Shown: piece after piece, positions 55,693-63,335 of the stretch
Position numbering within the stretch: position 1 is the first letter of the stretch
Layout of the letters: each line of letters opens with the position of its first letter
NCBI RefSeq assembly: GCF_900101105.1
Contig: NZ_FNGA01000005.1
Location: 267,195 to 331,194 of the forward strand
From: Maridesulfovibrio ferrireducens
GTDB lineage: Bacteria > Desulfobacterota > Desulfovibrionia > Desulfovibrionales > Desulfovibrionaceae
DNA: 64,000 bases
Direction of reading: 5' to 3'
The notes under the pieces: model-generated
Databases searched by the model: none
Told to the model about the DNA's origin: nothing
What the model saw: the letters and a program-made list of their open reading frames with translations, nothing else
Made by a program: the position numbers and the translations under genes

Positions 55693-56819
55693 AAATAGGA
55701 CTAGCATTGTCAGGAGGCGGGGTTAGAGCTGCCGCATACCATGCAGGAGTGCTCAAGGCCCTTGCAGAACATAACCTGTTAGAAAATGTAACCCACAATT
55801 CAACAGTCTCTGGCGGAAGTTTATTTCTTGGTCTAGTATACCATTTTTCAAATATGCAATGGCCTACTTCATATGCATATAAAAAAGACATATACCCAGC
55901 TATCAAAAAGCTATTATGCTCAACAGATATCCAACTTAATTCTGCATTTAGGTTGTTAAAACCACACAACTGGAAATTCATATTATCACGGGCTACAATT
56001 CTTTCTGAAAGTATACACGAAATGTGGGGAGTTAAAGCCACACTTAATGACATTCCTAATTCACCAACTTGGTCTATCAACGGATCTACAGCTGAAACAG
56101 GAAAACGTTTCAGATTTAAAGGAATATCAGCAGGTGATTATAAATTAGGGTACACATTGGCTAAAGAATACAAACTAGCCAATGCCATGGCGATGTCAGC
56201 GGCCTTCCCTGTTGGGATAGGCCCTTTGTTTTTTGATGCTAGTCAACATAGCTGGGAAATACCCAAAAAATACCAGACCTCTAATGATGCATGTCCTCCC
56301 GCAAATTTCAAAAAAATTCACCTTTATGATGGTGGGGTCTATGACAACTTAGGGATTGAACCTTTATTCAACATAGGGACACAATCATACAAAAAGCACA
56401 GCGACATCAACTTTCTTATTGTATCAGATGCAGGAGCACCATTTTGCCAGCAGCCCATCCCATCCCCTTTTAGTTGGAAAAGGATGAATAAACTCCTTGA
56501 CATAATCCAAGAACAGACAAGAGCTTTAAGGGTCAGATCATTCGTTGCTTTCTTAAGAAAAAACTATGAAACTAATCAGAATTGCGATGGTATGTATCTT
56601 CAAATAGGATCTAACCCCGTCACAAAATTGGCTAAACATATGGTTAGCCCAAACACCCAACCATCGTACAGCCAATGGTTAAAAGCAGAGTCAGTACAAA
56701 AAGCTGCAAAATATCGTACAACTCTAAGTAAATTTAAAGAAAAAGACTTTGAGTTAATCTCAAGACATGGTTATGAAACATTTTTATGGAATCAGAGAGC
56801 TTGGGGGCCCCCTAAGTAA
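55674..56819 (+). CDS. Patatin-like phospholipase, probable effector
   Basis: This 381-residue lipid acyl hydrolase has the oxyanion-hole motif SGGGVRAAAYHAGVL (residues 14-28), the nucleophile in STVSGGSLFLG (about 44-54), and the catalytic Asp in YDGGVYDNLG (about 222). It overlaps the E2-E1-JAB gene by 19 bases and has a GAAGGTGA ribosome site within it. Patatin phospholipases (CapV, CapE) are membrane-degrading effectors in CBASS defence, which also uses E1/E2 (Cap2) and JAB (Cap3) proteins. A membrane-destroying effector role here is inferred from that parallel. It has no membrane segment or signal peptide. Confidence 0.87.
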   Translation: MDSRDLKIGLALSGGGVRAAAYHAGVLKALAEHNLLENVTHNSTVSGGSLFLGLVYHFSNMQWPTSYAYKKDIYPAIKKLLCSTDIQLNSAFRLLKPHNWKFILSRATILSESIHEMWGVKATLNDIPNSPTWSINGSTAETGKRFRFKGISAGDYKLGYTLAKEYKLANAMAMSAAFPVGIGPLFFDASQHSWEIPKKYQTSNDACPPANFKKIHLYDGGVYDNLGIEPLFNIGTQSYKKHSDINFLIVSDAGAPFCQQPIPSPFSWKRMNKLLDIIQEQTRALRVRSFVAFLRKNYETNQNCDGMYLQIGSNPVTKLAKHMVSPNTQPSYSQWLKAESVQKAAKYRTTLSKFKEKDFELISRHGYETFLWNQRAWGPPK

Positions 56820-56833
56820 AACCTTAGTTATAA

Positions 56834-56878
56834 ATTCACCTGACATGACGACTTATTCAAAGAACATGTCAGGTGAAT
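56834..56878. repeat. Perfect 14-bp inverted repeat after the patatin gene
   Basis: ATTCACCTGACATG (56834-56847) pairs exactly with 56865-56878 across a 17-base loop. It lacks a T-run and lies just before a true terminator. It may be a protein site or an RNA end-protecting hairpin. Confidence 0.5.
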
Positions 56879-56911
56879 ACCTAAACAACTATAATTAAAC
56901 ACATTAATAAT

Positions 56912-56945
56912 GAATCCCCCTTGAGATAAACTTCAAGGGGGATTC
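56912..56945 (+). terminator. Terminator between the patatin gene and the small-protein genes
   Basis: GAATCCCCCTTGA and TCAAGGGGGATTC form a strong stem, followed by GTTTTG on the plus strand. It ends the defence operon and probably also serves the convergent minus-strand small genes. Confidence 0.8.
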
Positions 56946-56959
56946 GTTTTGAATTGGTA

Positions 56960-57208
56960 TTAGCGAGCTTTGTTAGACTGAGCGAGGACCGATGCAGCCA
57001 TCGTTTTGGTCTTGTCGTTATATTTAGGGCTATTAAGAACCTTTGAAGCTACGGTTTCCATGTCAGCTCCAGTTTCTTTGCCTGTACTTGCCTGCGCAAG
57101 AGCTGAACCTGCGAGTTTTCTTTGAATACCGGATGAATTAGAATCCCTGAGAATTTCAGAAGCCTGACTTGCTACACTGGATGATGTCTGTTTGCTATTT
57201 TTGGGCAT
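56960..57208 (-). CDS. Small Ala/Ser-rich conserved-type protein (82 residues)
   Basis: This is a soluble helical protein of 82 residues (SSSVASQASEILRDSNSSGIQRKLAGSALAQAS...TGADMETVASKVL). The pattern resembles small Ala/Ser-rich helical proteins often carried on plasmids and prophages in Proteobacteria; function unknown. It is followed downstream by a terminator and preceded by two other small genes on the same strand. Confidence 0.6.
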   Translation of the reverse strand: MPKNSKQTSSSVASQASEILRDSNSSGIQRKLAGSALAQASTGKETGADMETVASKVLNSPKYNDKTKTMAASVLAQSNKAR

Positions 57209-57273
57209 AATAATTGTCCTTGCGGCATGAGCCGCCTTATCGCATCCTGTAGCTCATTACAAGACGCCTATTT

Positions 57274-57465
57274 TTAATCTTCGTCTTCGCTTATAACGGT
57301 AAAGCCATTGCTTTTGAGGTGGTCAATTTCATCCTCAGTTAACCATTGAGGCACATCATAACTGGCAATAGTTTTACCAGTTGTAGATATGAATATAGCC
57401 TCGCGCAGGGGCTTGTTCTCTTCTGGTTGTCCAGAATCTATAGTTACAAGGTAAGTTTCAGGCAT
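57274..57465 (-). CDS. Small acidic protein (63 residues)
   Basis: This is a 63-residue acidic protein with alternating strand/helix pattern (ETYLVTIDSGQPEENKPL, SYDVPQWLTEDEIDHLKSNGF). A good AAGGAGG ribosome site (GCTAAGGAGGAGCT before the ATG) supports it. No family recognised. It lies between two other small genes in one likely transcript. Confidence 0.6.
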   Translation of the reverse strand: MPETYLVTIDSGQPEENKPLREAIFISTTGKTIASYDVPQWLTEDEIDHLKSNGFTVISEDED

Positions 57466-57474
57466 AGCTCCTCC

Positions 57475-57702
57475 TTAGCAATGTTTACTTGCGTATTGCG
57501 TGCGGACTACACGGTTAATAAAAGAGTTCAAGCCATGTCCTTGCTCTGCCAAATCCTTCATATGCTCAAGATTAGAAGCACCAGCACTGGCATAGGTGTA
57601 TGAGTAGGTTGCGCCTGAGTTAAACTGTACGCAAATGGAATCGGAATCGTAGCGATATGCAGCAACTCCAGAGTTGCCGCCAATATTTGAATATCTTGTC
57701 AT
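57475..57702 (-). CDS. KTSC-like small protein (75 residues)
   Basis: This 75-residue protein has the layout of KTSC-domain proteins: YRYDSDSICVQFNSGATYSYTY strands, then a helix and NSFINRVVRTQYA. KTSC domains are often found on lysyl-tRNA synthetases or alone, with unknown function. Start 57702 is preferred over a longer in-frame ATG (57762) because AGG is properly spaced and the extra segment looks random. Confidence 0.6.
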   Translation of the reverse strand: MTRYSNIGGNSGVAAYRYDSDSICVQFNSGATYSYTYASAGASNLEHMKDLAEQGHGLNSFINRVVRTQYASKHC

Positions 57703-57860
57703 TTCAATACCTGTCGGAAAGTAAAAAGGTATAGCACTACCTATTATGCTTGAGAAAAACATAAGGAAGGGCTGAAAGAAATTCAGTATTAGTAAATAAT
57801 GTGAAGTGAGTTTAAGAAATCATGGCAGCTACCCTCTTATATAAAGATATACTTATCTTC

Positions 57861-57972
57861 TTGACAAGGGGAGCCTGAGCGGTTAGTTACTTTCCTACCA
57901 AAAGAGAGAAACCACCTGATTCTCAGGTTCCCAAACGCCCTAATCTTCGTCAAAAGACTGGGGCGTTTTTAT
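57861..57972 (+). ncRNA. Candidate structured small RNA
   Basis: A long-range stem (GGGAGCCTGAG 57869-57879 with CTCAGGTTCCC 57922-57932, one mismatch) encloses a 42-base region with purine-rich loops. It is followed at once by a Rho-independent terminator (AAACGCCC 57933-57940 with GGGCGTTT 57961-57968 plus TTTTT). TATA-rich sequence and TTGACA lie just upstream. It is in a gene-free 500-base gap (57703-58206) next to the mobilisation genes, so a plasmid-type regulatory RNA is possible. No known family recognised. Confidence 0.4.
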
Positions 57973-58206
57973 GTCAAGCACTTTTGAGAACCATGAAGTA
58001 AAATAATCCAATCAAGTCTGACTGTCAAGCATTTCTCTAGACAAACTTAAAATTATATACCATTCCACGCAACTGTGCAATAAAAAAGTAAATAATCATA
58101 CAGAAAGACAAAATATACTGAACCAGTAAATTTAGTAACTTTTTTATTTTCAAGTCTCATTTCATCCGTAGTCTCATCCTGTCCGATTTGATATCTGGGC
58201 AATAAA

Positions 58207-59658
58207 TCACCTAACCATTCTAGTTCGGGATTGTTTTACTTTCTTCCTCATCGCCCGCACAACCGCCCCAACTCCCTCAACGCACCATCCAATCCGCTCT
58301 GCAAGTCTAGGCAACCCTGCATCTCCTTTTCCAGCTCGGCTATCCTTTGCCCTTGTTCGGCTATTCTCTGATCTTGCTGCTTCAACCTTTGTTCCTGCGT
58401 TTTCTCCATCCGTTCCAAAGTCTCCGATAAGCTCCGACTTAACTCGTTCATGATCTACCTCTGCAATAAAACGGCTGGGTCGCCGTTGGATGTTTTTACT
58501 ATTTCCAGATTCATTCCCTTGGGAAATGCCAGAAACTTTTGATTGCCCTGCTGGTGCATTGTAATTCCCCAATTCTTGAGTTTGCTTTCCTGCTTTTTCA
58601 AATTCACGACACTGTCCTTGAGTTGGCTCAGCTCCTCGTTCTGGGCTTGAATTCGCCAGCCTAAGTATCCGGTTATGGAGACTGATATGATGATTAGAAG
58701 CAGAGCGGATATGATGTTTGCCAAAATGTTTTGCTTCCAGTGATACGTGGAGATTCTGGATTGTTTTTTCCTGAGCTTCTGAAAATGAGCATCCATATCG
58801 CTGGTGATGGTATTCAGTTCGTTTTCGGCATACTTCAGCAAGTTCCCGCTCAAGTCTTTCAATGCGTTCTTGGCGGCCTGCTCGACCTCCTGAGACCGTG
58901 AGTCCATCTTCTCTTTTAATTTCTCGGTCAGCTCTCCAAGATGATTCATATATCCCTCCTTTAAGCCGGACGCGCTTTTTATCTTTTGGCAACTCCAAGG
59001 TAATGTAATTATTCCCCTGCCTAGGCACGGCATAACCTAATTCTTGAAGAGCCGTGACTAAACCCTTCCTGTCCTTAAGCAAACCGTCAGCTATCCCTTG
59101 CGCCAAATAGTCAGTTACGGTTTTACGGAAGTCGTTCAGTTGCTTACCCTTTGGAGAATGTATATCTTTCCCCGGCTGTGTAAGCCGAGACCGCTTCAAA
59201 TCATCAGGCTTTGCCCAATCCTTGCGCTCATTCCAAAGATCACGCCAAACGTCGTATTGTTTCTGCCAGTTGGGCGGGCATGGATTCATGGCTTTATCCT
59301 GCCTGAGTTCAGTACGCGGTATAATAAAGTGCAATTCAGGGTGTCCGGCATGGCTGTGCCGAACCCAAAGGATGGAATACTGATCCGGCTCCATGCCTGC
59401 GAAAGCTATTTTTTCAAAGTCATCCATGACTTCTTTTTCAGTCCGAGGTGTAACTTCATCCTCTGGAGCCCAAGAGAGAACACCGGAAGTGAATTTCCAT
59501 ACTCGATCAGTTGAGCGGATAACCTTTTGCACTGTCTCCGGATCTCCACGCAAAACTTCTGGCGGAGAATCTTCACGCCCCTCTCGTTTTGGATCAAGAA
59601 CATATTTTATGGATGCGACTCCATTCCCTTTGCCGTACCGAAAAACCCTCATATACAT
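58207..59658 (-). CDS. mobA: MobA/MbeA-type relaxase of element B
   Basis: This 483-residue relaxase would nick the transfer origin and pilot DNA during mobilisation by a helper conjugation system. It starts with the family's MRVFRYGKGNGVASIKYVL. The metal-binding histidines are in WVRHSHAGHPELHFIIPRTEL (about residue 100), as in MbeA/MobA proteins. A catalytic Tyr lies in the N-terminal part. The C-terminal 200 residues are low in recognisable motifs, because two other genes are encoded in another frame of the same strand (58248-58451 and 58455-58949). It overlaps the MobC gene by 10 bases. Confidence 0.85.
   Translation of the reverse strand: MYMRVFRYGKGNGVASIKYVLDPKREGREDSPPEVLRGDPETVQKVIRSTDRVWKFTSGVLSWAPEDEVTPRTEKEVMDDFEKIAFAGMEPDQYSILWVRHSHAGHPELHFIIPRTELRQDKAMNPCPPNWQKQYDVWRDLWNERKDWAKPDDLKRSRLTQPGKDIHSPKGKQLNDFRKTVTDYLAQGIADGLLKDRKGLVTALQELGYAVPRQGNNYITLELPKDKKRVRLKGGIYESSWRADREIKREDGLTVSGGRAGRQERIERLERELAEVCRKRTEYHHQRYGCSFSEAQEKTIQNLHVSLEAKHFGKHHIRSASNHHISLHNRILRLANSSPERGAEPTQGQCREFEKAGKQTQELGNYNAPAGQSKVSGISQGNESGNSKNIQRRPSRFIAEVDHERVKSELIGDFGTDGENAGTKVEAARSENSRTRAKDSRAGKGDAGLPRLAERIGWCVEGVGAVVRAMRKKVKQSRTRMVR
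58248..58451 (-). CDS. mbeD: MbeD-like entry-exclusion/mobilisation protein nested in the relaxase gene
   Basis: This 67-residue coiled-coil protein (LERMEKTQEQRLKQQDQRIAEQ, GQRIAELEKEM) is encoded in another frame inside the relaxase gene. GAGG sits six bases before its ATG, just after the MbeB-like stop. In ColE1 the mbeD gene is nested in mbeA in the same way. The heptad pattern and ribosome site make a chance open frame unlikely. Confidence 0.7.
   Translation of the reverse strand: MNELSRSLSETLERMEKTQEQRLKQQDQRIAEQGQRIAELEKEMQGCLDLQSGLDGALRELGRLCGR
58455..58949 (-). CDS. mbeB: MbeB-like mobilisation protein nested in the relaxase gene
   Basis: This 164-residue protein starts MNHLGELTEKLKEKMDSRSQ with a long coiled coil, then has a membrane helix (ILANIISALLLIIISVSITG) at about 86-105. 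A second coiled coil and a short C-terminal domain follow. An AGGAGG site five bases before ATG 58949 supports this start. It is encoded within the relaxase gene in another frame, as mbeB is in ColE1. It probably stabilises the relaxosome at the membrane. Confidence 0.75.
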   Translation of the reverse strand: MNHLGELTEKLKEKMDSRSQEVEQAAKNALKDLSGNLLKYAENELNTITSDMDAHFQKLRKKQSRISTYHWKQNILANIISALLLIIISVSITGYLGWRIQAQNEELSQLKDSVVNLKKQESKLKNWGITMHQQGNQKFLAFPKGMNLEIVKTSNGDPAVLLQR

Positions 59659-59945
59659 TTCAACTCCTTTTCAACCGCTGACAGTTCAGCAAGAATCAAA
59701 ATTGAATCTGCATTGCTTTTATAAGTATTTGCCCAGCGGGCAAGCTGGTTGAGATTATTTCCTATACGGGCAACGTGAAGCAGCTTCTCTCTTTCACGTT
59801 TGGTTTTACGAACTCGCTGCTTTCCCAATTTATGGCGCACAAAATCGCAAGTACTCATTCCCTTAGTTTCTGCTTCGGAAGTGATGATCTTTTTTTCTTC
59901 CGGCGTAACTCTAAGATTAATCCATTTAGTGCGTGCTGTGCTCAT
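59649..59945 (-). CDS. mobC: MobC/MbeC-like relaxosome protein
   Basis: This 98-residue protein has an N-terminal ribbon-helix-helix start (TKWINLRVTPEEKKIITSEAETKGMSTCDFVR). The MobC motif follows (LLHVARIGNNLNQLARWAN), which fits relaxosome accessory proteins that melt oriT. It overlaps both neighbours (relaxase downstream, DUF3987 gene upstream). An oriT should lie near, but I cannot place it with confidence. Confidence 0.85.
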   Translation of the reverse strand: MSTARTKWINLRVTPEEKKIITSEAETKGMSTCDFVRHKLGKQRVRKTKREREKLLHVARIGNNLNQLARWANTYKSNADSILILAELSAVEKELKCI

Positions 59946-61576
59946 ACAGCCTCCATTTCTCTGGCGTAAACGGAGGGATCGAAGGGAGGCTTGCCTCCCT
60001 CGCCAGCCCCAACGGCGTCACTGGTTGCGCAGCAAGCTGTGTCACGTTGGGTAGGCTGGCTATAAACTCCTTTTGGAGTAACCTCCTGCGCATGAACAGC
60101 CGGATGAACTTTATAACTCGGGCTCGAAGGACGGCCAACACCAGATGATTGAATAGGAACCAGAACAAGATACCCATAATCCTCAAGCATCGTTATGCCC
60201 TGCTCGACCTGCTTCTTTTTAGGAAATCTTCCACGGATAGCACGATGACATTCCCGAAAAGTGAATTGCTCAATATTTCTATTTTTAATCCACTTAAGAG
60301 CGGCCTGAGCACACGAAGTCAAAGCATCACACCCCATATCATGAAAAGCATATAGAGCATGAGAGACAAGCTTCTTACCAAGTTCGGTAGCTGCCAGCAT
60401 TACAGATTGTTCAATTCGGGATTCAATTTTTACAGATGAAACCAAATGTAACAATCCGGCAAGACGAGCAACCTGACCGGGAACTTTGCCCGCCCAGTCA
60501 GTCATATTTTCAAGACTTTTCCCCGGTCGCAACTCTGCCTCAATGAGCAAGAAAAAACCTTTCCATGACTCATACGCTTCAGCACTGAGCAACAAGGGCT
60601 GACTATGATCAGTAATTTCGGAATTTGTTTTGAAGGATAAGAGTAGTTCAACTCGCTCTAGAAAAGCTCGTTCAACCTGCAATGAAACTTTCGGAGGCTC
60701 CGCAATTCGAAACCCAAGTCTGCTTTGACCAAAGAAGTATAAAAACCGAGCCAGAAAGCCGCGCCCTCTAAACTCTGGATTCATGGCCATTCCACGCAAA
60801 ACATCCGGCTGAGTTGTAACGCATATAGTCAACAATGGATGCTTGAGCCCGATATACTGCCCGTGCTTACGATCCACACGACACGGCTCGCCACTAAACG
60901 CTTTCAATATAAGATCAAGGTTAGGCATCTTGCTATACCGTCCTGCAAAGGTATCAAAGAGACCGCCTTCGGCCTCAATGATAGACATGCACTCGCCTTG
61001 CTGCTCCATGAGCATAGCCAAACATTCAGGAGTAATGTCATCAGCAAGTAATCTTGGAATAGAAAGTAACTCCGGCAATTCATCCTCAAGGTCACGAATC
61101 TCTTGCAAGATATTGTTTCGATTCTGAGAATTCTTTGCCTTAGCAGCCAAGTTACGACGATGATCAATGGCACGTTCTAACGTCAGTCGTTTTGAACGCA
61201 CTTCCTGAGCCAATGGACCGATTACTTTTTCTTGATCGTTCTCCCACTGTGTTAACGGCCTGCGTGCAGCCTGAGTAACAGCACTTTTCCTCTCACCGGG
61301 TGGAAGCGGTGACAACAGGTAAAGATTTAAGGACTCATGATACCCCTCCTTCACTTGTATAGAAAAACGCCGCTGCGCGACGGTGGATAGAACTCCAAAT
61401 AGATTACAAAGAACCATCTCATACGGAACTTGTAGAGATTCACTAAGTTCATAGCTGTACTCGGCCAGAACCGAAGGCAACGAAATTGACGCCAACGAAG
61501 GCGGAAACTGCGGCCCCAACGGAACAGGGGGTTTATGTCTGAACATAGAAAGAATGTCTGTGCCGGACTCGTTCAT
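59942..61576 (-). CDS. DUF3987-family protein (replication/primase-associated)
   Basis: This is a protein of about 544 residues. The N-terminal 300 residues match DUF3987 (LAEYSYELSESLQVPYEMVLCNLFGVLS, NLYLLSPLPPGERKSAVTQ with a Walker-like GERKS, then LADDITPECLAMLMEQQGECMSIIEAEGG). The family often lies with phage or plasmid primase/helicase genes on integrative elements. The tail has a helix-turn-helix-like section (EQFTFRECHRAIRGRFPKKKQVEQGI). Start 61576 overlaps the stop of the AlpA-like gene (ATGA) and has GAGG upstream. It may act in element replication. Confidence 0.8.
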   Translation of the reverse strand: MNESGTDILSMFRHKPPVPLGPQFPPSLASISLPSVLAEYSYELSESLQVPYEMVLCNLFGVLSTVAQRRFSIQVKEGYHESLNLYLLSPLPPGERKSAVTQAARRPLTQWENDQEKVIGPLAQEVRSKRLTLERAIDHRRNLAAKAKNSQNRNNILQEIRDLEDELPELLSIPRLLADDITPECLAMLMEQQGECMSIIEAEGGLFDTFAGRYSKMPNLDLILKAFSGEPCRVDRKHGQYIGLKHPLLTICVTTQPDVLRGMAMNPEFRGRGFLARFLYFFGQSRLGFRIAEPPKVSLQVERAFLERVELLLSFKTNSEITDHSQPLLLSAEAYESWKGFFLLIEAELRPGKSLENMTDWAGKVPGQVARLAGLLHLVSSVKIESRIEQSVMLAATELGKKLVSHALYAFHDMGCDALTSCAQAALKWIKNRNIEQFTFRECHRAIRGRFPKKKQVEQGITMLEDYGYLVLVPIQSSGVGRPSSPSYKVHPAVHAQEVTPKGVYSQPTQRDTACCATSDAVGAGEGGKPPFDPSVYAREMEAV

Positions 61577-61782
61577 CTGGGCCTCGGCAAGTTGGCTTGT
61601 TCTTCGAGCGGAATAATTTTGCAAGATTCAACATAGAGATCCAGATCACTAGCATCGTATCCGACACGCCGCCCAATTTTGATATAGCGCGGACCTTTTC
61701 CAAGACAACGCCATACTTCCAATGTTCCGGGGCTGAGTCCCAATCTTTCCGCAGCTTCTTTTGTGCTTAATAGTCCTTGCAT
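61573..61782 (-). CDS. AlpA/excisionase-like helix-turn-helix protein
   Basis: This 69-residue MerR-type HTH protein (LSTKEAAERLGLSPGTLEVWRCLGKGPRYIKIGRRVGYDASDLDLYVESC) is typical of excisionases and AlpA regulators next to DUF3987 genes on integrative elements. It has a strong AAGGAGAAA site and leads the mob/replication operon. Confidence 0.85.
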   Translation of the reverse strand: MQGLLSTKEAAERLGLSPGTLEVWRCLGKGPRYIKIGRRVGYDASDLDLYVESCKIIPLEEQANLPRPR

Positions 61783-61834
61783 CGATTTCTCCTTGTTGGT
61801 TGGAGGTGTTTGTTCTTCGATGCAAATCGATCAC

Positions 61835-61923
61835 GTTTAACGGAGCTGTTAAACCATCTGGAAGGGTAGAAATTCTGTTAAAAACCCTCCAAGTCCTGTC
61901 GGATATAGACAGAATTTGGAGGG
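61835..61923. promoter_or_regulatory. Inverted repeats upstream of the AlpA-like gene
   Basis: GTTTAAC (61835-61841) and GTTAAAC (61848-61854) form a short operator-like palindrome. CCCTCCAA..CTGTC and GACAG..TTGGAGGG (61885-61923) form a two-part stem. They lie where the promoter, an operator for the AlpA-like protein, or the oriT could be. Nothing else stands out in 61783-62078. Confidence 0.45.
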
Positions 61924-62078
61924 CAAACTTCTTTATTTTCAGGGTATTATTAGAAATTTAAATTCTAAGGTGTCTTTACTGTAAAAACTTGAAATTTTAT
62001 CAACAGAGTAGGAAGCAAGGCGGGGTATTTTAAACTGTAAGCCGAAATAGAAATAAAAAAGGAAGAATAATTATGACC

Positions 62079-62136
62079 GGACAATATGGACAAAATGGAC
62101 AGAAATATAATTTTGTCCATTTTGTCCATATTGTCC
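62079..62136. repeat. Perfect 23-bp inverted repeat built of GGACAAWAT units
   Basis: Left arm 62079-62101 holds three GGACA units in tandem (GGACAATAT, GGACAAAAT, GGACA). The right arm 62114-62136 is its exact reverse complement, with a 12-base AT loop. It sits directly after the stop of the 327-residue membrane gene. Repeated nonamer units suggest iterons or a recombination/nick site more than a simple terminator. Confidence 0.6.
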
Positions 62137-62144
62137 CAAGGTTT

Positions 62145-63128
62145 TTACTTGGAATCATTTCCTGTGTTTCTAAATTCTGAGGGGAGATTCAGACGAAAAA
62201 TTTTAATCAACTTATCTGCAGGACGATTCAAACTCAAATCCTGAATATATTTTTTATCCTTAACCTTATCAGCAATCGCTTGGTAATCCTCATGAGAAAA
62301 AGTCTGTAAGGATGTCGGGTCTTTGACCATTTCCAGCACCATATTCGCAAGAAAGAAGCCTTCTTTATGTGCTCCGTCTAACTTTTTCTGAGCGAGAGTC
62401 AAACGAGCCTTCTGTGTTTGATAAGATTTAACTTCTTTTTTAAGCTCTTCAATCTTTAAATTTTGTATTTGGGCTAAACGGTCTTCATCTGACAAAAATC
62501 TTGAATATTTTAATTCAATCTTCTCTACTTCATCTAAATCAAAAAAACATCGCTCATCAAAAAGACGAATAGCTCTTTCTTTCTGACGGAAAAAAGAAGA
62601 ATGAAAACAACCTATCTTCATAAATTTTACAGAATTATATTCAGACATAAAATACACTTTCAATCTATTTTCAAGAATTGCGTTCGTAAAATCAGCACTT
62701 GATTTTCGATTCCACCTAGTTCTCAATTCCGAAGCTAAAATTCGTCGCTGAACTTCATTCTTTGTAAAAAAGTTCATCCCTTCTATAAAATGTGAGAGTG
62801 CAAAATTAAACAAATAAATTGTTAGCCAAAGAACAAAAAAGCAAATAAAGGCATAGCCCAATACTGAAGCATTTGGATGACTAGGAACATACTTGATAAT
62901 AACTACAGGAATTATCATACTCACAAACAACACAAATGCCTCTAATAGCTTGTCTTCAAAACTCTTTTCTTGAAAAAGTGACTGAATGAGAGCTTCACGT
63001 TTAGGCTTTTCATCTTCTTGCTCAACAACTTTAGTCTTAGCTTCAACAAATTGTTCTTTCTCATTTTCAAAAGTATTCACATCTGTAATTTGAACCTCAG
63101 TAACTTTATCATTCTGCGCTTCACTCAT
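62145..63128 (-). CDS. Membrane protein with coiled coil, unknown function
   Basis: This 327-residue protein has an acidic N-terminal tail and two adjacent membrane helices at about 65-120 (FEDKLLEAFVLFVSMIIPVVI, LGYAFICFFVLWLTIYLF). A cytoplasmic region with a strong coiled coil follows (about 205-265, EELKKEVKSYQTQKARL). No family recognised. It is a lone gene between the GGACA palindrome and the third att copy, at the right end of element B. Such end genes are often cargo, possibly defence or exclusion. Confidence 0.65.
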   Translation of the reverse strand: MSEAQNDKVTEVQITDVNTFENEKEQFVEAKTKVVEQEDEKPKREALIQSLFQEKSFEDKLLEAFVLFVSMIIPVVIIKYVPSHPNASVLGYAFICFFVLWLTIYLFNFALSHFIEGMNFFTKNEVQRRILASELRTRWNRKSSADFTNAILENRLKVYFMSEYNSVKFMKIGCFHSSFFRQKERAIRLFDERCFFDLDEVEKIELKYSRFLSDEDRLAQIQNLKIEELKKEVKSYQTQKARLTLAQKKLDGAHKEGFFLANMVLEMVKDPTSLQTFSHEDYQAIADKVKDKKYIQDLSLNRPADKLIKIFRLNLPSEFRNTGNDSK

Positions 63129-63240
63129 TCGCTATCTCCCTATGCTTTTATACAGCTTATCCCCCTTTAACTGAGGTATATTTTTTTTACAAATAGGATG
63201 ATGGTTAAACGAACTTCCCCAATAAATAAACATGGGGAAC

Positions 63241-63289
63241 AAAAAAGTGAAAAAAATTTGAACTTAATCAAACTTTTTTCACTTTTTTA
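63241..63289. repeat. A/T-rich inverted repeat near the right end of element B
   Basis: AAAAAAGTGAAAAAA-TTTG and CAAA-TTTTTTCACTTTTTT pair over about 20 bases. ATGGGGAA-type repeats flank it (63229-63236 and 63296-63303) and also occur near 41660-41690 beside att copy 2. It may combine a bidirectional terminator with integrase arm sites. Confidence 0.4.
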
Positions 63290-63335
63290 AATTTTATGGG
63301 GAAGAGTGTGGGGAGAGCTATTTTGGGCATGAAAA

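Noticed and set aside
52275..56819. Ordinary CBASS type II
   Set aside because: No CD-NTase gene is present in or near the operon, and E1/E2 and JAB are fused instead of separate Cap2/Cap3 genes.
62079..62136. Simple Rho-independent terminator
   Set aside because: The stem is AT-rich with a 12-base loop and no T-run beyond it; the internal nonamer repeats point to another function.
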